Below, piece after piece: positions 24,588 through 32,940 of a stretch of DNA of 64,000 bases. This DNA is from Gaetbulibacter_A sp043876815 (GTDB taxonomy: Bacteria > Bacteroidota > Bacteroidia > Flavobacteriales > Flavobacteriaceae), in contig NZ_JBAWKA010000003.1 of NCBI RefSeq assembly GCF_043876815.1, positions 372,001 through 436,000 of the forward strand, given 5' to 3'. The notes below the pieces were generated by a model. That model did no database searches. It had not been told where the DNA came from and was given only the letters and a program-made list of their open reading frames with translations. Numbering within the stretch: position 1 is the first letter of the stretch; every line of letters starts with the position of its first letter. A program made the translations under genes and the position numbers.

Positions 24588-25676
24588 ATGCAAACAATTA
24601 CAAAAATTTTAGTACTCCTAGTAGTATCATTTCACGTAAGCCTCAGCCAGGCCCAAGACAATGACGTAGAAAAGGAATCAGTCAATAATGCCGAAAAAAT
24701 AGAACGGCTAAAAGAAGCCAGAGAAGCTGTAAAGACTGAAGAGCGCGACTTTTTAAAGGCCGAAGTTGAAGCTATCGATGCCCGGTTGGATAAAGGGTAT
24801 ATTACCCCTGAGGAAGCTGATATTTTAAAAAGGGAAGCCGCCAAAAAAAGGGCTTTGAATATTGAAAACCGCTTGTCCATTATTGACAATAAAATTGCGT
24901 TGCTTCAGCGGAATGAAGAAGGTTATTATACAAATGACGACAAGGAGCCTTCAAAAATTGGAATAACCATTGATGGTGAAGAATACAGTTTTGCCGGGAT
25001 TAATATCAATAAAAAGAATAAACCCAGAAAATATGATTTGAGAACCACTAGTGATTTTGTTTTAGCCTTTGGTTTGAATAATGCGATTATAGAAGGGCAG
25101 AGCTTAGATGATTCGCCGTATAAGTTCGGTGGGTCCCGATTCTTTGAAATTGGCTGGGCCTGGAAAAACCGTGTATTCGAAAATTCAAATTTTTTACGAT
25201 TAAAATACGGGGTATCGCTTCAAATCAATGGGTTAAAACCGGACGATAACCAGTATTTTGTAAACCAAGACGGACAGATAAGTTTACAGCAATTCCCGGA
25301 AACCCTTAGGAAATCAAAGTTAGCTATGACCAATTTAGTTTTTCCGGTTCATTTTGAATTTGGCCCATCAAAACGTTATGACCACGATACGTATTTCAGA
25401 TATTCAACCCAAAATCAATTTAAATTTGGAATAGGTGGTTATGGAGGTTTTAATATTGGTACCCGTCAAAAACTGAAATACAGTATTGATGGCGATCGTA
25501 AAAAGGAGAAGCAAAAGGGAGGTTTTAACACTTCGAATCTGGTTTACGGGTTAAGTGCTTACATGGCATTTGATGACATGGCTGTTTACGTGAAATACGA
25601 TCTATCGCCCATATTTAAAGATCAAGCTATTGAGCAGCGTAATATTTCTTTAGGAGTTCGCTTTGATATGGATTAG
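24588..25676 (+). CDS. Outer-membrane beta-barrel protein with an N-terminal coiled coil
   Basis: This 362-residue protein has a signal peptide (MQTITKILVLLVVSFHVSLSQAQ). A charged helical stretch follows (about residues 30-110, rich in Glu, Lys, Ala), probably a coiled coil. The C-terminal half is made of beta strands ending in FDMD with typical barrel periodicity. It follows the ECF sigma gene and its putative anti-sigma gene, so it may be a target or a partner of that system. I do not recognise a specific function. A strong terminator follows. Confidence 0.6.
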   Translation: MQTITKILVLLVVSFHVSLSQAQDNDVEKESVNNAEKIERLKEAREAVKTEERDFLKAEVEAIDARLDKGYITPEEADILKREAAKKRALNIENRLSIIDNKIALLQRNEEGYYTNDDKEPSKIGITIDGEEYSFAGININKKNKPRKYDLRTTSDFVLAFGLNNAIIEGQSLDDSPYKFGGSRFFEIGWAWKNRVFENSNFLRLKYGVSLQINGLKPDDNQYFVNQDGQISLQQFPETLRKSKLAMTNLVFPVHFEFGPSKRYDHDTYFRYSTQNQFKFGIGGYGGFNIGTRQKLKYSIDGDRKKEKQKGGFNTSNLVYGLSAYMAFDDMAVYVKYDLSPIFKDQAIEQRNISLGVRFDMD

Positions 25677-25711
25677 GTTTAAAAAGCTTTTTTAATTTGT
25701 TTTAGACGCGT

Positions 25712-25739
25712 AAAAACCCTCAGAAATCTGAGGGTTTTT
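25712..25739 (+). terminator. Terminator after the sigma-factor operon
   Basis: CCCTCAG and CTGAGGG form a stem with loop AAAT, preceded by five A and followed by five T. It ends transcription 36 bases after the outer-membrane protein gene and may act both ways. Confidence 0.85.
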
Positions 25740-25797
25740 CGTTTTGTTTTGGTAGATTCATCTTTGGAAAAGATTTCTAAAATCAATTCTTAAATAG

Positions 25798-25805
25798 TAC
25801 ATTTA
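25798..25805 (+). promoter_or_regulatory. Possible -7 box of dnaG
   Basis: TACATTTA differs by one base from TAnnTTTG. The transcript would start about 15 bases before the TTG start codon at 25827. No -33 element was found. Confidence 0.35.
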
Positions 25806-25826
25806 CAATCCAATTAATTTCAAACT

Positions 25827-27788
25827 TTGATATCACCAACAACCATAGATCAGGTATTTGAAACCGCTCGAGTAGAGGAGGTTATAGGTGATTTTGTGCA
25901 ATTGAAAAAGGCCGGAAGTAATTTCAAAGGCTTGAGTCCGTTTAGCGATGAGCGCTCACCCAGTTTTATGGTATCCCCGGTAAAGCAGATTTGGAAGGAC
26001 TTTTCAAGTGGAAAAGGCGGCAATGTAGTGGCATTTCTAATGGAACATGAACACTTTACGTATCCGGAGGCGATTAAATATTTGGCGAAAAAATACAATA
26101 TTGAAGTAGAAGAAACCCAGCAAAGCGACGAACAAAAGGAACAGTCCAGCGAGCGTGAAAGTTTGTTTTTGGTTAGTGAGTTTGCGAGTTCTTATTTTCA
26201 GAACATATTGCATAAAACCGATCAGGGCAAATCCATTGGGTTGAGTTATTTTAAAGAACGCGGTTTTACGAATGAAACTATTAAGGAGTTTGATCTCGGC
26301 TATTCTCTAGACGATTGGTCTGCTTTTACAGATAGTGCCTTAAAAAAGGGCTATCAATTAGAGTTTCTGGAAAAAACCGGACTTACCATTGTAAAAGGCG
26401 AAAAGCAGTTTGATCGATTTAAGGGTCGCGTTATGTTTCCTATAAAAAGTATGAGTGGTCGCGTTTTAGGATTTGGTGGTCGGATTCTAACCAATGATAA
26501 AAAAGCAGCGAAATACCTAAACTCACCTGAGAGCCCGATCTACCATAAAAGTAAAGTGCTTTATGGTATTTTTATGGCCAAGCAAAGTATCGCAAAAGAA
26601 GACAATTGTTATTTGGTTGAAGGGTACACTGATGTGATTCAGTTTCACCAACGAGGTATAAAAAATGTGGTGTCATCATCCGGAACAGCATTAACCTCGG
26701 AACAAATCCGACTTATAAATCGCCTTACCAAGAATATCACTGTGCTATTTGATGGCGATGCAGCCGGATTACGAGCGTCACTAAGAGGAATTGATCTGAT
26801 CCTGGAACAAGGCATGAATGTAAAGGTATGTACATTCCCTGAAGGAGAAGATCCTGATAGTTTTGCCAGAGAAAATTCGCTGGAGGAGTTAAGTTTATTT
26901 TTAGAGGATAATTCGAAGGATTTTATTCAATTCAAAGCATCTGTACTCTTTGAAGAATCCAAAAATGATCCTATTAAAAAGGCTGAGACCATTCGGGATA
27001 TTGTAAATAGTATTTCAAAGATTCCCGATCGAATCAAGAAGGAAATCTATATTCAGGAATGTTCTAAAATTATGGATATCAGTGAGGGTGTTCTTTTTAG
27101 CACTTTAGCACAGATCAATAAAAAAGGCATTCAGGACGCCGATAAAAAATTTAAACAGGAGCGGCAACAAACCTTCAATGTTATTAAACACAAAGATCCT
27201 GTAGAAAAGGTTAATGTTCAGTATGTTTTGGAGCGGGAAATCATTAAGATCCTATTGCTTTACGGGAATAAAAAAGAAGACTTTGAAGATCTTATCTTGA
27301 AAGAGAACGAAACAGGTGATCTCATTTTAGAACCGGTTATCCAGGAAGCTAAGGTGTTTGAAAAAATATTCCTGGATCTCCAGGAGGATGAGATGGAATT
27401 CACGAATGAGAAATTCAAGCATTTGTATTATACTATAATCGATCAGTTGAATCAAACGACAGATTTTGAATTAAAATCTTTTATCAATACGGTTGATGGT
27501 GATATCGCAAGTGAAATCACCACGATCCTTATGGAAGATGAGAGGTATGCTTTGGACGATTGGAATCGGATGAATATTTACCCAAAAGAAAAAGATCATG
27601 CCGTAGCTCAATTGGTTAGTGAAACTATTTTGAGTTTACGCTGTTATTTGATTGATCAGAAGGTGAAGCAATTCCAAAATGAAACCCTACAAAATAAAGC
27701 AACCTCAAACACAAATGTGCTTGAGGAAGTTAAAGATTACTCCGGTCTAAAAATGCTTTTGTCTCGAAAATTAAATCGAGTTCTCTAG
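25827..27788 (+). CDS. dnaG: DNA primase, lacking the usual zinc ligands
   Basis: This 653-residue primase makes RNA primers at the replication fork. Translation starts at TTG; the family N-terminus (ISPTTIDQVFETARVEEVIG) begins there. The TOPRIM core is intact: EGYTDVIQFHQRG supplies the glutamate and DGDAAG the metal-binding aspartates. In the N-terminal domain, however, the positions of the CHC2 zinc ligands hold Ser37, Ser40, Asp58 and Ser61 (GLSPFSDERSPSF and KDFSSGKGG) instead of Cys, His, Cys, Cys. The fold seems kept, because the flanking residues are conserved. The 3' end overlaps the convergent response regulator gene by 18 bases. Confidence 0.93.
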   Translation: MISPTTIDQVFETARVEEVIGDFVQLKKAGSNFKGLSPFSDERSPSFMVSPVKQIWKDFSSGKGGNVVAFLMEHEHFTYPEAIKYLAKKYNIEVEETQQSDEQKEQSSERESLFLVSEFASSYFQNILHKTDQGKSIGLSYFKERGFTNETIKEFDLGYSLDDWSAFTDSALKKGYQLEFLEKTGLTIVKGEKQFDRFKGRVMFPIKSMSGRVLGFGGRILTNDKKAAKYLNSPESPIYHKSKVLYGIFMAKQSIAKEDNCYLVEGYTDVIQFHQRGIKNVVSSSGTALTSEQIRLINRLTKNITVLFDGDAAGLRASLRGIDLILEQGMNVKVCTFPEGEDPDSFARENSLEELSLFLEDNSKDFIQFKASVLFEESKNDPIKKAETIRDIVNSISKIPDRIKKEIYIQECSKIMDISEGVLFSTLAQINKKGIQDADKKFKQERQQTFNVIKHKDPVEKVNVQYVLEREIIKILLLYGNKKEDFEDLILKENETGDLILEPVIQEAKVFEKIFLDLQEDEMEFTNEKFKHLYYTIIDQLNQTTDFELKSFINTVDGDIASEITTILMEDERYALDDWNRMNIYPKEKDHAVAQLVSETILSLRCYLIDQKVKQFQNETLQNKATSNTNVLEEVKDYSGLKMLLSRKLNRVL

Positions 27789-28421
27789 ATTTTTTACTTC
27801 TTTGTTAAGCTTTGCTTGATTTATGAGGTCTACCAAGTTATTTACTTTTAGCTTGCGCATCAATCGAGCCTTATAAGTACTTACAGTTTTTTCGTTAATG
27901 TCAAGTTCTTTAGAAATTTCTTTATTCTTTTTACCTACGGTAAGCAGTTTTAGTACTTCTGCTTCGCGAGTCGATAATTTTTTATAGAAACCATCAGAAG
28001 TTTTTGATTTAGTACCAAAGGCTAACTGTTGTGTTAACTTGTTGCTTAAATACATGTCTCCGTCATATACTTTTAGGATCGCTTCATTCACAGTAAGGAC
28101 ATTTGAAGATTTATGAATGTAGCCTGAGGCACCTGCGCGAATCGCATTAATAGCATAAACCTCTTCAGGTTGAGCGCTAAAAAAGATGGTTTTGATGTTC
28201 GGATAATCTTCTTTTAAATACCTTAACAATGTAAGGCCGTTTAATTTTGGAAAATCAGTTTCGGTAAGAATGATGTCAACTGGATTTGATTTGACATAAT
28301 CTAAGATGGCTTCGCCATCATCAACACTAGCAACAATTTCAATGTTGTTTGACGCAGAAAATAGGGCTTCCAGGCCCTTCCTAGTAATAGGATGGTTGTC
28401 TGCTATTAATAATTTAATCAT
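27771..28421 (-). CDS. NarL/FixJ-type response regulator with Glu at the phosphorylation site
   Basis: This 216-residue protein has a receiver domain (about residues 1-120) and a LuxR-type helix-turn-helix (about 148-206, LSTREAEVLKLLTVG, INEKTVSTYKARLMRKL). In the receiver, the phospho-accepting aspartate is replaced by Glu54 (ILTETDFPKLNG), and one acidic-pocket residue is Asn9 (IADNHP). Ser82 and Lys104 are kept. Glu often mimics a phosphorylated Asp, so the protein may be active without a kinase. No histidine kinase is nearby. A complete flavobacterial promoter lies upstream. Confidence 0.88.
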   Translation of the reverse strand: MIKLLIADNHPITRKGLEALFSASNNIEIVASVDDGEAILDYVKSNPVDIILTETDFPKLNGLTLLRYLKEDYPNIKTIFFSAQPEEVYAINAIRAGASGYIHKSSNVLTVNEAILKVYDGDMYLSNKLTQQLAFGTKSKTSDGFYKKLSTREAEVLKLLTVGKKNKEISKELDINEKTVSTYKARLMRKLKVNNLVDLINQAKLNKEVKNLENSI

Positions 28422-28485
28422 GTTTAGTTCAGCTTTTATAATCGTTAATATTGAGAGAGTATTATAATTGAGAGTAAGCTTAACA

Positions 28486-28516
28486 CAAAAATAACACTTT
28501 TTTAAGGATTTGGCAA
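28486..28516 (-). promoter_or_regulatory. Promoter of the response regulator gene
   Basis: On the minus strand TTG (28514-28516) is followed after 20 bases by TATTTTTG (28486-28493). Both elements match the flavobacterial consensus. The leader to the ATG is about 58 bases. Confidence 0.65.
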
Positions 28517-28539
28517 CGTCAAATTAATTTTGTATGAAA

Positions 28540-29328
28540 TTATTTTATTTTTTCAGGGATTATACAGACGGGAATGGGTATCATTTTGTGTGTATTTGCT
28601 TTATTAAAAGACTGATAAATGGAAAAAACCTTCTGCTCTCGACCCTCAAAATCGTCTTGGGTTTTTCCGGATTCACTCATGGCCATAGCCCATTCTAACT
28701 CGGGATAGGAAGCTCCAATTTGAGCTTCGTCACTTCGGGCATCACCAAATAAACCATCGCTGGGTGCTGCCTCCATGATAGATTGAGGCACTTTTAAATA
28801 TTCCCCTAATTCGTAGACTTCAGACTTTAATAAATCGGCAATCGGACTCAAATCAACCCCGCCATCGCCATATTTTGTGTAGAAGCCAACCCCAAAATCT
28901 TCAACCTTATTACCGGTACCCGCAACCAGTAGTTTGTAAATTCCGGCATGGTAATATAGCGTTGTCATTCGTAAACGGGCTCTGGTATTGGCTAATGACA
29001 TATCAATAACCTCAGGTTTACCGTCCAGAGAAACTTCGGTTTTAAATTCTTCGAAAACAGGCGTGAGATCCACACGAACAGAGCGCACATTTTTAAAACG
29101 CTTTTTTAACTGATCGATGTGCTCATTTGCCCGGGATACATGGCTTTCTGCCTGATGGATAGGCATGTCTATACATAATACATCCAAACCGGTTTTGGCG
29201 CAAAGCGTTGAGGTTACGGCGGAGTCAATTCCTCCTGAAACACCTACCACAAATCCATTTACACCTGCTTTCGTTGCATATTCCTTTAGCCAGTTGGTGA
29301 TGTAATTAACGACTTTTTCTGTTTGCAT
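28540..29328 (-). CDS. nadE: NAD synthetase, ammonia-dependent
   Basis: This protein of 262 residues converts nicotinate adenine dinucleotide to NAD with ammonia and ATP. The PP-loop motif is SGGIDSAVTS, and GTGNKVEDFGVGFYTKYGDGG and DLLKSEVYEL are other NadE blocks. It lacks the glutaminase domain of the long NadE form, so it uses free ammonia. The start is ATG 29328; a frame open to 29370 would begin inside the -7 box of its own promoter. It is divergent from gldB. Confidence 0.94.
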   Translation of the reverse strand: MQTEKVVNYITNWLKEYATKAGVNGFVVGVSGGIDSAVTSTLCAKTGLDVLCIDMPIHQAESHVSRANEHIDQLKKRFKNVRSVRVDLTPVFEEFKTEVSLDGKPEVIDMSLANTRARLRMTTLYYHAGIYKLLVAGTGNKVEDFGVGFYTKYGDGGVDLSPIADLLKSEVYELGEYLKVPQSIMEAAPSDGLFGDARSDEAQIGASYPELEWAMAMSESGKTQDDFEGREQKVFSIYQSFNKANTHKMIPIPVCIIPEKIK

Positions 29329-29355
29329 TTTCAAAGAATTTAAATCAAAGAATAT

Positions 29356-29363
29356 TACCTTTG
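29356..29363 (+). promoter_or_regulatory. Probable -7 box of gldB
   Basis: TACCTTTG fits TAnnTTTG and would start the transcript about 50 bases before gldB. No TTG is found at the right distance. Confidence 0.4.
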
Positions 29364-29367
29364 CAAA

Positions 29368-29375
29368 CAAAAATA
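29368..29375 (-). promoter_or_regulatory. Probable -7 box of nadE
   Basis: On the minus strand the sequence is TATTTTTG, matching TAnnTTTG. It lies about 40 bases ahead of the ATG at 29328 and overlaps the alternative start at 29370, which argues against that start. Confidence 0.45.
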
Positions 29376-29420
29376 AAGCTTACACTCAATTAATAAAAAT
29401 TATAAGCGTTTTAGTTTTAG

Positions 29421-30383
29421 ATGAAACAGATAATCTTTAGTTTTTTCATTATTACCCTGCTAATCTCATGCAGCCAAAAGGATGAGGCCGAAAAGGCTAT
29501 TAATGCCATAGGTACAAATATTACTATTGAACGTTTCGATTTGGCTTTTTACAAGGCAACCAAAGGGTCTCTGCCCGAATTAAAAAAGACTTATCCCTTT
29601 ATGTTCCCTAAAACCTACCCGGATTCGGTATGGGTTTCAAGGCTTAACGATACGCTGCAACAGGAGTTATCAAGAGAAGTTAAAAAGGTTTATCCTAATA
29701 CTGAGAACGTAGAACTTGAGATTGAGTCCCTTTTCAATCACATAACCTATTATTTCCCGGAATTTCATCCACCTCGCGTAATTACTACAACCAGTTTTGT
29801 GGACTACCGAAATAAGGTGATTGTTACCGATACCATTGCTCTGGTAGCTCTGGATAATTTTTTGGGAAAAGATCATTATTTCTATGAAGGTATTCCAGCA
29901 TATATCGCTGCTAATTTAAGACCCGACCAGATTGTGGTGGAAATGGCGAACGCTTACGCGGAAAAATATGTGTTTCAGAAAAATCAAAAAACATTATTGG
30001 ACAAAATGGTGTTTTTTGGGAAATTGCTTTACTTTAAAGATCAGGTGATTCCCTTCAAATCTGAAGCTGAGCGTATGGGATATACGGAAGATGAACTGCA
30101 ATGGGCTAAAACGAATGAGAGCGATATTTGGCGTTATTTTGTTGAACGCGAATTATTATACAGTACCGATGCCAAGCTTTCCGGTCGGTTTATAATCGAT
30201 GCGCCCTTTTCTAAATTTTATCTTGAGGAAATCGATACCGACTCTCCTGGACGTTTAGGGCAATTTATAGGCTGGCAAATTGTGAGAGCCTATATGGAAA
30301 ACAATGATGTTTCTCTAAACACCATGATTACAGAAGATGCTGAAACCATTTTTAATAATTCAAAATATAAACCCAGAAAATAA
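29421..30383 (+). CDS. gldB: Gliding motility lipoprotein GldB
   Basis: This 320-residue lipoprotein begins MKQIIFSFFIITLLISC, with Cys17 as the lipidated residue. The following residues SQKDE resemble the export signal described for surface lipoproteins in Capnocytophaga, though they are shifted by one position. The protein has FDLAFYKAT, YFPEFHPPRVITTTSFVDY and FYEGIPAYI in the order typical for GldB. GldB is required for gliding and colony spreading in F. johnsoniae; its exact biochemical role is not known. gldC follows with a one-base overlap, as in other Flavobacteriaceae. Confidence 0.92.
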   Translation: MKQIIFSFFIITLLISCSQKDEAEKAINAIGTNITIERFDLAFYKATKGSLPELKKTYPFMFPKTYPDSVWVSRLNDTLQQELSREVKKVYPNTENVELEIESLFNHITYYFPEFHPPRVITTTSFVDYRNKVIVTDTIALVALDNFLGKDHYFYEGIPAYIAANLRPDQIVVEMANAYAEKYVFQKNQKTLLDKMVFFGKLLYFKDQVIPFKSEAERMGYTEDELQWAKTNESDIWRYFVERELLYSTDAKLSGRFIIDAPFSKFYLEEIDTDSPGRLGQFIGWQIVRAYMENNDVSLNTMITEDAETIFNNSKYKPRK

Positions 30384-30718
30384 TGGCAAAAAATCATAGC
30401 TCGAAAATAGAATTACAAGTAGAATTAGATGACAACCGTATCCCTGAAAAACTATTCTGGACGGCTCAGGATGGCGGTATATCCAATGAAGAGGCCAAAG
30501 CCATGATGCTTTCGGTTTGGGACTCCAATGCCCAGGAAACCTTACGTATTGATCTATGGACCAAGGATATGCCGGTTGATGAAATGAAGGTGTTTTTTCA
30601 TCAAACACTTGTAGCTATGAGCAATACCTTTCATCGGGCAACCCAAGATGAAAAAATGACAGCTACTATGAAGGATTTCTGTGATTATTTTGCTGAAAAA
30701 CTGGAGCTTAAAAAATAA
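30383..30718 (+). CDS. gldC: Gliding motility protein GldC
   Basis: The protein has 111 residues and no signal peptide, so it is probably cytoplasmic. It starts inside the gldB stop codon (TAATG), which suggests coupled translation. VELDDNRIPEKLFWTAQDGG and LWTKDMPVDEMKVFFHQTL are typical of GldC. It is required for normal gliding in F. johnsoniae although its molecular function is unclear. The gene meets the minus-strand membrane protein gene end to end with a gap of ten bases. Confidence 0.92.
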   Translation: MAKNHSSKIELQVELDDNRIPEKLFWTAQDGGISNEEAKAMMLSVWDSNAQETLRIDLWTKDMPVDEMKVFFHQTLVAMSNTFHRATQDEKMTATMKDFCDYFAEKLELKK

Positions 30719-30728
30719 AATGGTCGTC

Positions 30729-31016
30729 TTAACTTCCTGCAAAGGGCGTGTTGAAAATTCCAACAGATAGCTCTAGCCAGATCAATAAAAATATAAAAAT
30801 AAGAGCCGCTAGTAATAAATAGCGGTATTTTTTAAGGCTTATGTTCCGTAAAATAAGTTCTGCCAGAAAAACCAAAACAAACAGAAATACACCGGCAATT
30901 ATAAAGTCGAATCTGGTCCAGGCTACTTCCGAGGAAAATTGCATGGCGATGTAAGGAATGGCTAGTAAAGTGCCGGCCATTATCAGAAAAAATATAAGGC
31001 GTTTATTTTTTGGCAT
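30729..31016 (-). CDS. Small membrane protein of unknown function
   Basis: This 95-residue protein has three hydrophobic segments (about residues 8-26, 37-57 and 66-86) and a basic N-terminus (MPKNKR). I do not recognise a family. It overlaps the end of the deformylase-like gene by 14 bases and is therefore likely translated from the same transcript, which may extend from the cell-shape operon upstream. Confidence 0.6.
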   Translation of the reverse strand: MPKNKRLIFFLIMAGTLLAIPYIAMQFSSEVAWTRFDFIIAGVFLFVLVFLAELILRNISLKKYRYLLLAALIFIFLLIWLELSVGIFNTPFAGS

Positions 31017-31629
31017 CTTTTATTTCTTTATTCAGGTGGTCGAGATATAATATACCATTCAGGTGATCGACTTCATGTTGGAAGATTACCGAGGTAAATC
31101 CTTCAACCGTTTCTGTGCGTTGTGTACCTTCCATGGTATCGTAAGTTACTACAATTTTTTCGGCTCTGTTTTCTAAAACTGCTCTCCTGTTCGGGATCGA
31201 AAGACACCCTTCTCGTGCTGTTTGCTTCTCCTTGGAATACTCAACGATTTTGGGATTTAGATATACTTCAAAAGGCATATCATTCTTATCTAAACGCTGG
31301 ACCCAAATAATATTTTTGAGAATTCCAACCTGAGGTGCCGCAATACCCAAGCCTAAAGACATGCTATCTCTTACCGTAGCATACAAACGGTTCACAAAAT
31401 TTTTCAAAACCGGATCATTTGGTAAAACTTTTACAGCCTCACTTTTCGTTCGTAACAGGATGGAATCGCTTTTACTGGTAATTTTAAATACGCGCATCGG
31501 GGTAAGGTAATCGGCATTCATGATAAGTGTGGTTTGTGCTTTTGAAAATCCGTTTGAGGAAATCCCTTTTTTTGAGCCACAGCTCATTAACAAAGAACCG
31601 ACAAAAAGAAAAAGTAAAATGTTTTTCAT
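31003..31629 (-). CDS. Peptide deformylase with a lipoprotein signal peptide
   Basis: This 208-residue protein has all catalytic motifs of peptide deformylase: GLGIAAPQVG with Gln100, EGCLSIP with Cys142, and QHEVDHLNG with His185, Glu186 and His189. Together these bind iron or zinc and hydrolyse N-formyl groups. Unlike the cytoplasmic housekeeping enzyme, it begins with a lipoprotein signal (MKNILLFLFVGSLLMSC, lipid on Cys17) and a linker of about 20 residues. It should therefore be anchored on the periplasmic side of a membrane, where formyl-methionine peptides are not expected. It lies 33 bases downstream of rodA and may be part of the cell-shape operon. Another substrate is possible. Confidence 0.85.
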   Translation of the reverse strand: MKNILLFLFVGSLLMSCGSKKGISSNGFSKAQTTLIMNADYLTPMRVFKITSKSDSILLRTKSEAVKVLPNDPVLKNFVNRLYATVRDSMSLGLGIAAPQVGILKNIIWVQRLDKNDMPFEVYLNPKIVEYSKEKQTAREGCLSIPNRRAVLENRAEKIVVTYDTMEGTQRTETVEGFTSVIFQHEVDHLNGILYLDHLNKEIKDAKK

Positions 31630-31662
31630 GTGAATAAATGCGTATTAAGAGGCTTTTAAAGC

Positions 31663-32940
31663 CTACCATTCATTAATTCTGTTTGAATCTAATTTAATAA
31701 AAATAAATATTAATATAGTAAAGGCCCAAAGACCGGAACCACCGTAACTAAAAAGCGGTAACGGAATCCCTATAGTTGGAATGATGCCCATTACCATCCC
31801 TATGTTAATAAGAAAATGAATAAAGATTATTGCTGCGACACCGTAACCATAGACCCTGCTAAATTGAGATTTCTGAAGTTCTGCCAGATGGAGGATGCGT
31901 AATAACAGCAATACAAAAAGGATAACTACGCCTGCACTTCCAAGAAAACCCCATTCTTCGCCAACAGTACTAAATATATAATCGGTATGTTGTTCCGGTA
32001 CAAATTTTCCTGTGGTTCGAGTGCCCTCCATAAAACCTTTCCCGGAAAACCCTCCAGAACTTATGGCTTTTTCCGATTCATTTAAATTATATGCAAACGT
32101 TTGCTTCATACGTTGTAATTCTTCAGGATCTTTTTCCAAACGAAGCCATAAACTTATACGATCTTGTTGGTGCGGCTTCAGTATATTCTGGTAAAAGAAC
32201 CTAACGCCAGAGGCCACCAAAACGGTGACTATTATGTATAGCAGGCTTTTTGCGAATACCGCTTTTTTTCTATTTAAATAATAGGCTAGAAGAATGATGA
32301 TACTCCCTACTATGGAAGTGAAAATAGCCCCGAATTTTAAGGCAAAAATGGAAATTAGAATGAGAAATACCCCGATGACCAAATAATACTTTGGTAGACC
32401 CTCACGATATAAAACAAAAAAGAAGGCTGCGTAAACAACTGTACTTCCTGTATCATTCTGGAGTAATACTAAAACAGCAGGAACCGTTATGATGAGGAAG
32501 GCTTGTATTTGATCTTTGAAATTTTTAATATTCGTATTCAAATCACTGATGTGCTTTGCAATGGCTAGTGAGGTTGCAACTTTCGCAAATTCACTGGGTT
32601 GAATTGTTAAACCGCCAATAGCATACCAGGAGGTTGCACCGTTCACGTTTTTACCAAATAAGAATAAACCCACTAATGAGATCATGGAAATAATATAGAT
32701 CACACTAGAAAAACGCTCATAGAATTTAGCTTCAATAGACAGCAAAATAATGATAAGCCCAATAGTGAAAAAAATAAAAATAAGTTGTTTACTATAAGAG
32801 TGTTCTAAATCGAAATAATCAATTGTATCTCCTGTGTGGGAGGCCGATAAAATATTAACCCATCCAAAACCAACCAGCATGAAAAACAGGATTATTGTGA
32901 TCCAGTCGAATTTATAATGTTTATTGGTTTCTCTGTACAT
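31663..32940 (-). CDS. rodA: Rod shape-determining protein RodA, peptidoglycan glycosyltransferase
   Basis: This integral membrane protein of 425 residues with about ten transmembrane segments belongs to the SEDS family. GLTIQPSEFAKVA holds the conserved aspartate/glutamate region, VLLQNDTGS the loop with the catalytic Asp, and FVPEQHTDYIFSTVGEEWG and PLFSYGGSG are SEDS signatures. It polymerises glycan strands along the cell wall together with PBP2. The gene overlaps the PBP2 gene by one base and completes the mreB-mreC-mreD-mrdA-rodA order. Confidence 0.95.
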   Translation of the reverse strand: MYRETNKHYKFDWITIILFFMLVGFGWVNILSASHTGDTIDYFDLEHSYSKQLIFIFFTIGLIIILLSIEAKFYERFSSVIYIISMISLVGLFLFGKNVNGATSWYAIGGLTIQPSEFAKVATSLAIAKHISDLNTNIKNFKDQIQAFLIITVPAVLVLLQNDTGSTVVYAAFFFVLYREGLPKYYLVIGVFLILISIFALKFGAIFTSIVGSIIILLAYYLNRKKAVFAKSLLYIIVTVLVASGVRFFYQNILKPHQQDRISLWLRLEKDPEELQRMKQTFAYNLNESEKAISSGGFSGKGFMEGTRTTGKFVPEQHTDYIFSTVGEEWGFLGSAGVVILFVLLLLRILHLAELQKSQFSRVYGYGVAAIIFIHFLINIGMVMGIIPTIGIPLPLFSYGGSGLWAFTILIFIFIKLDSNRINEW

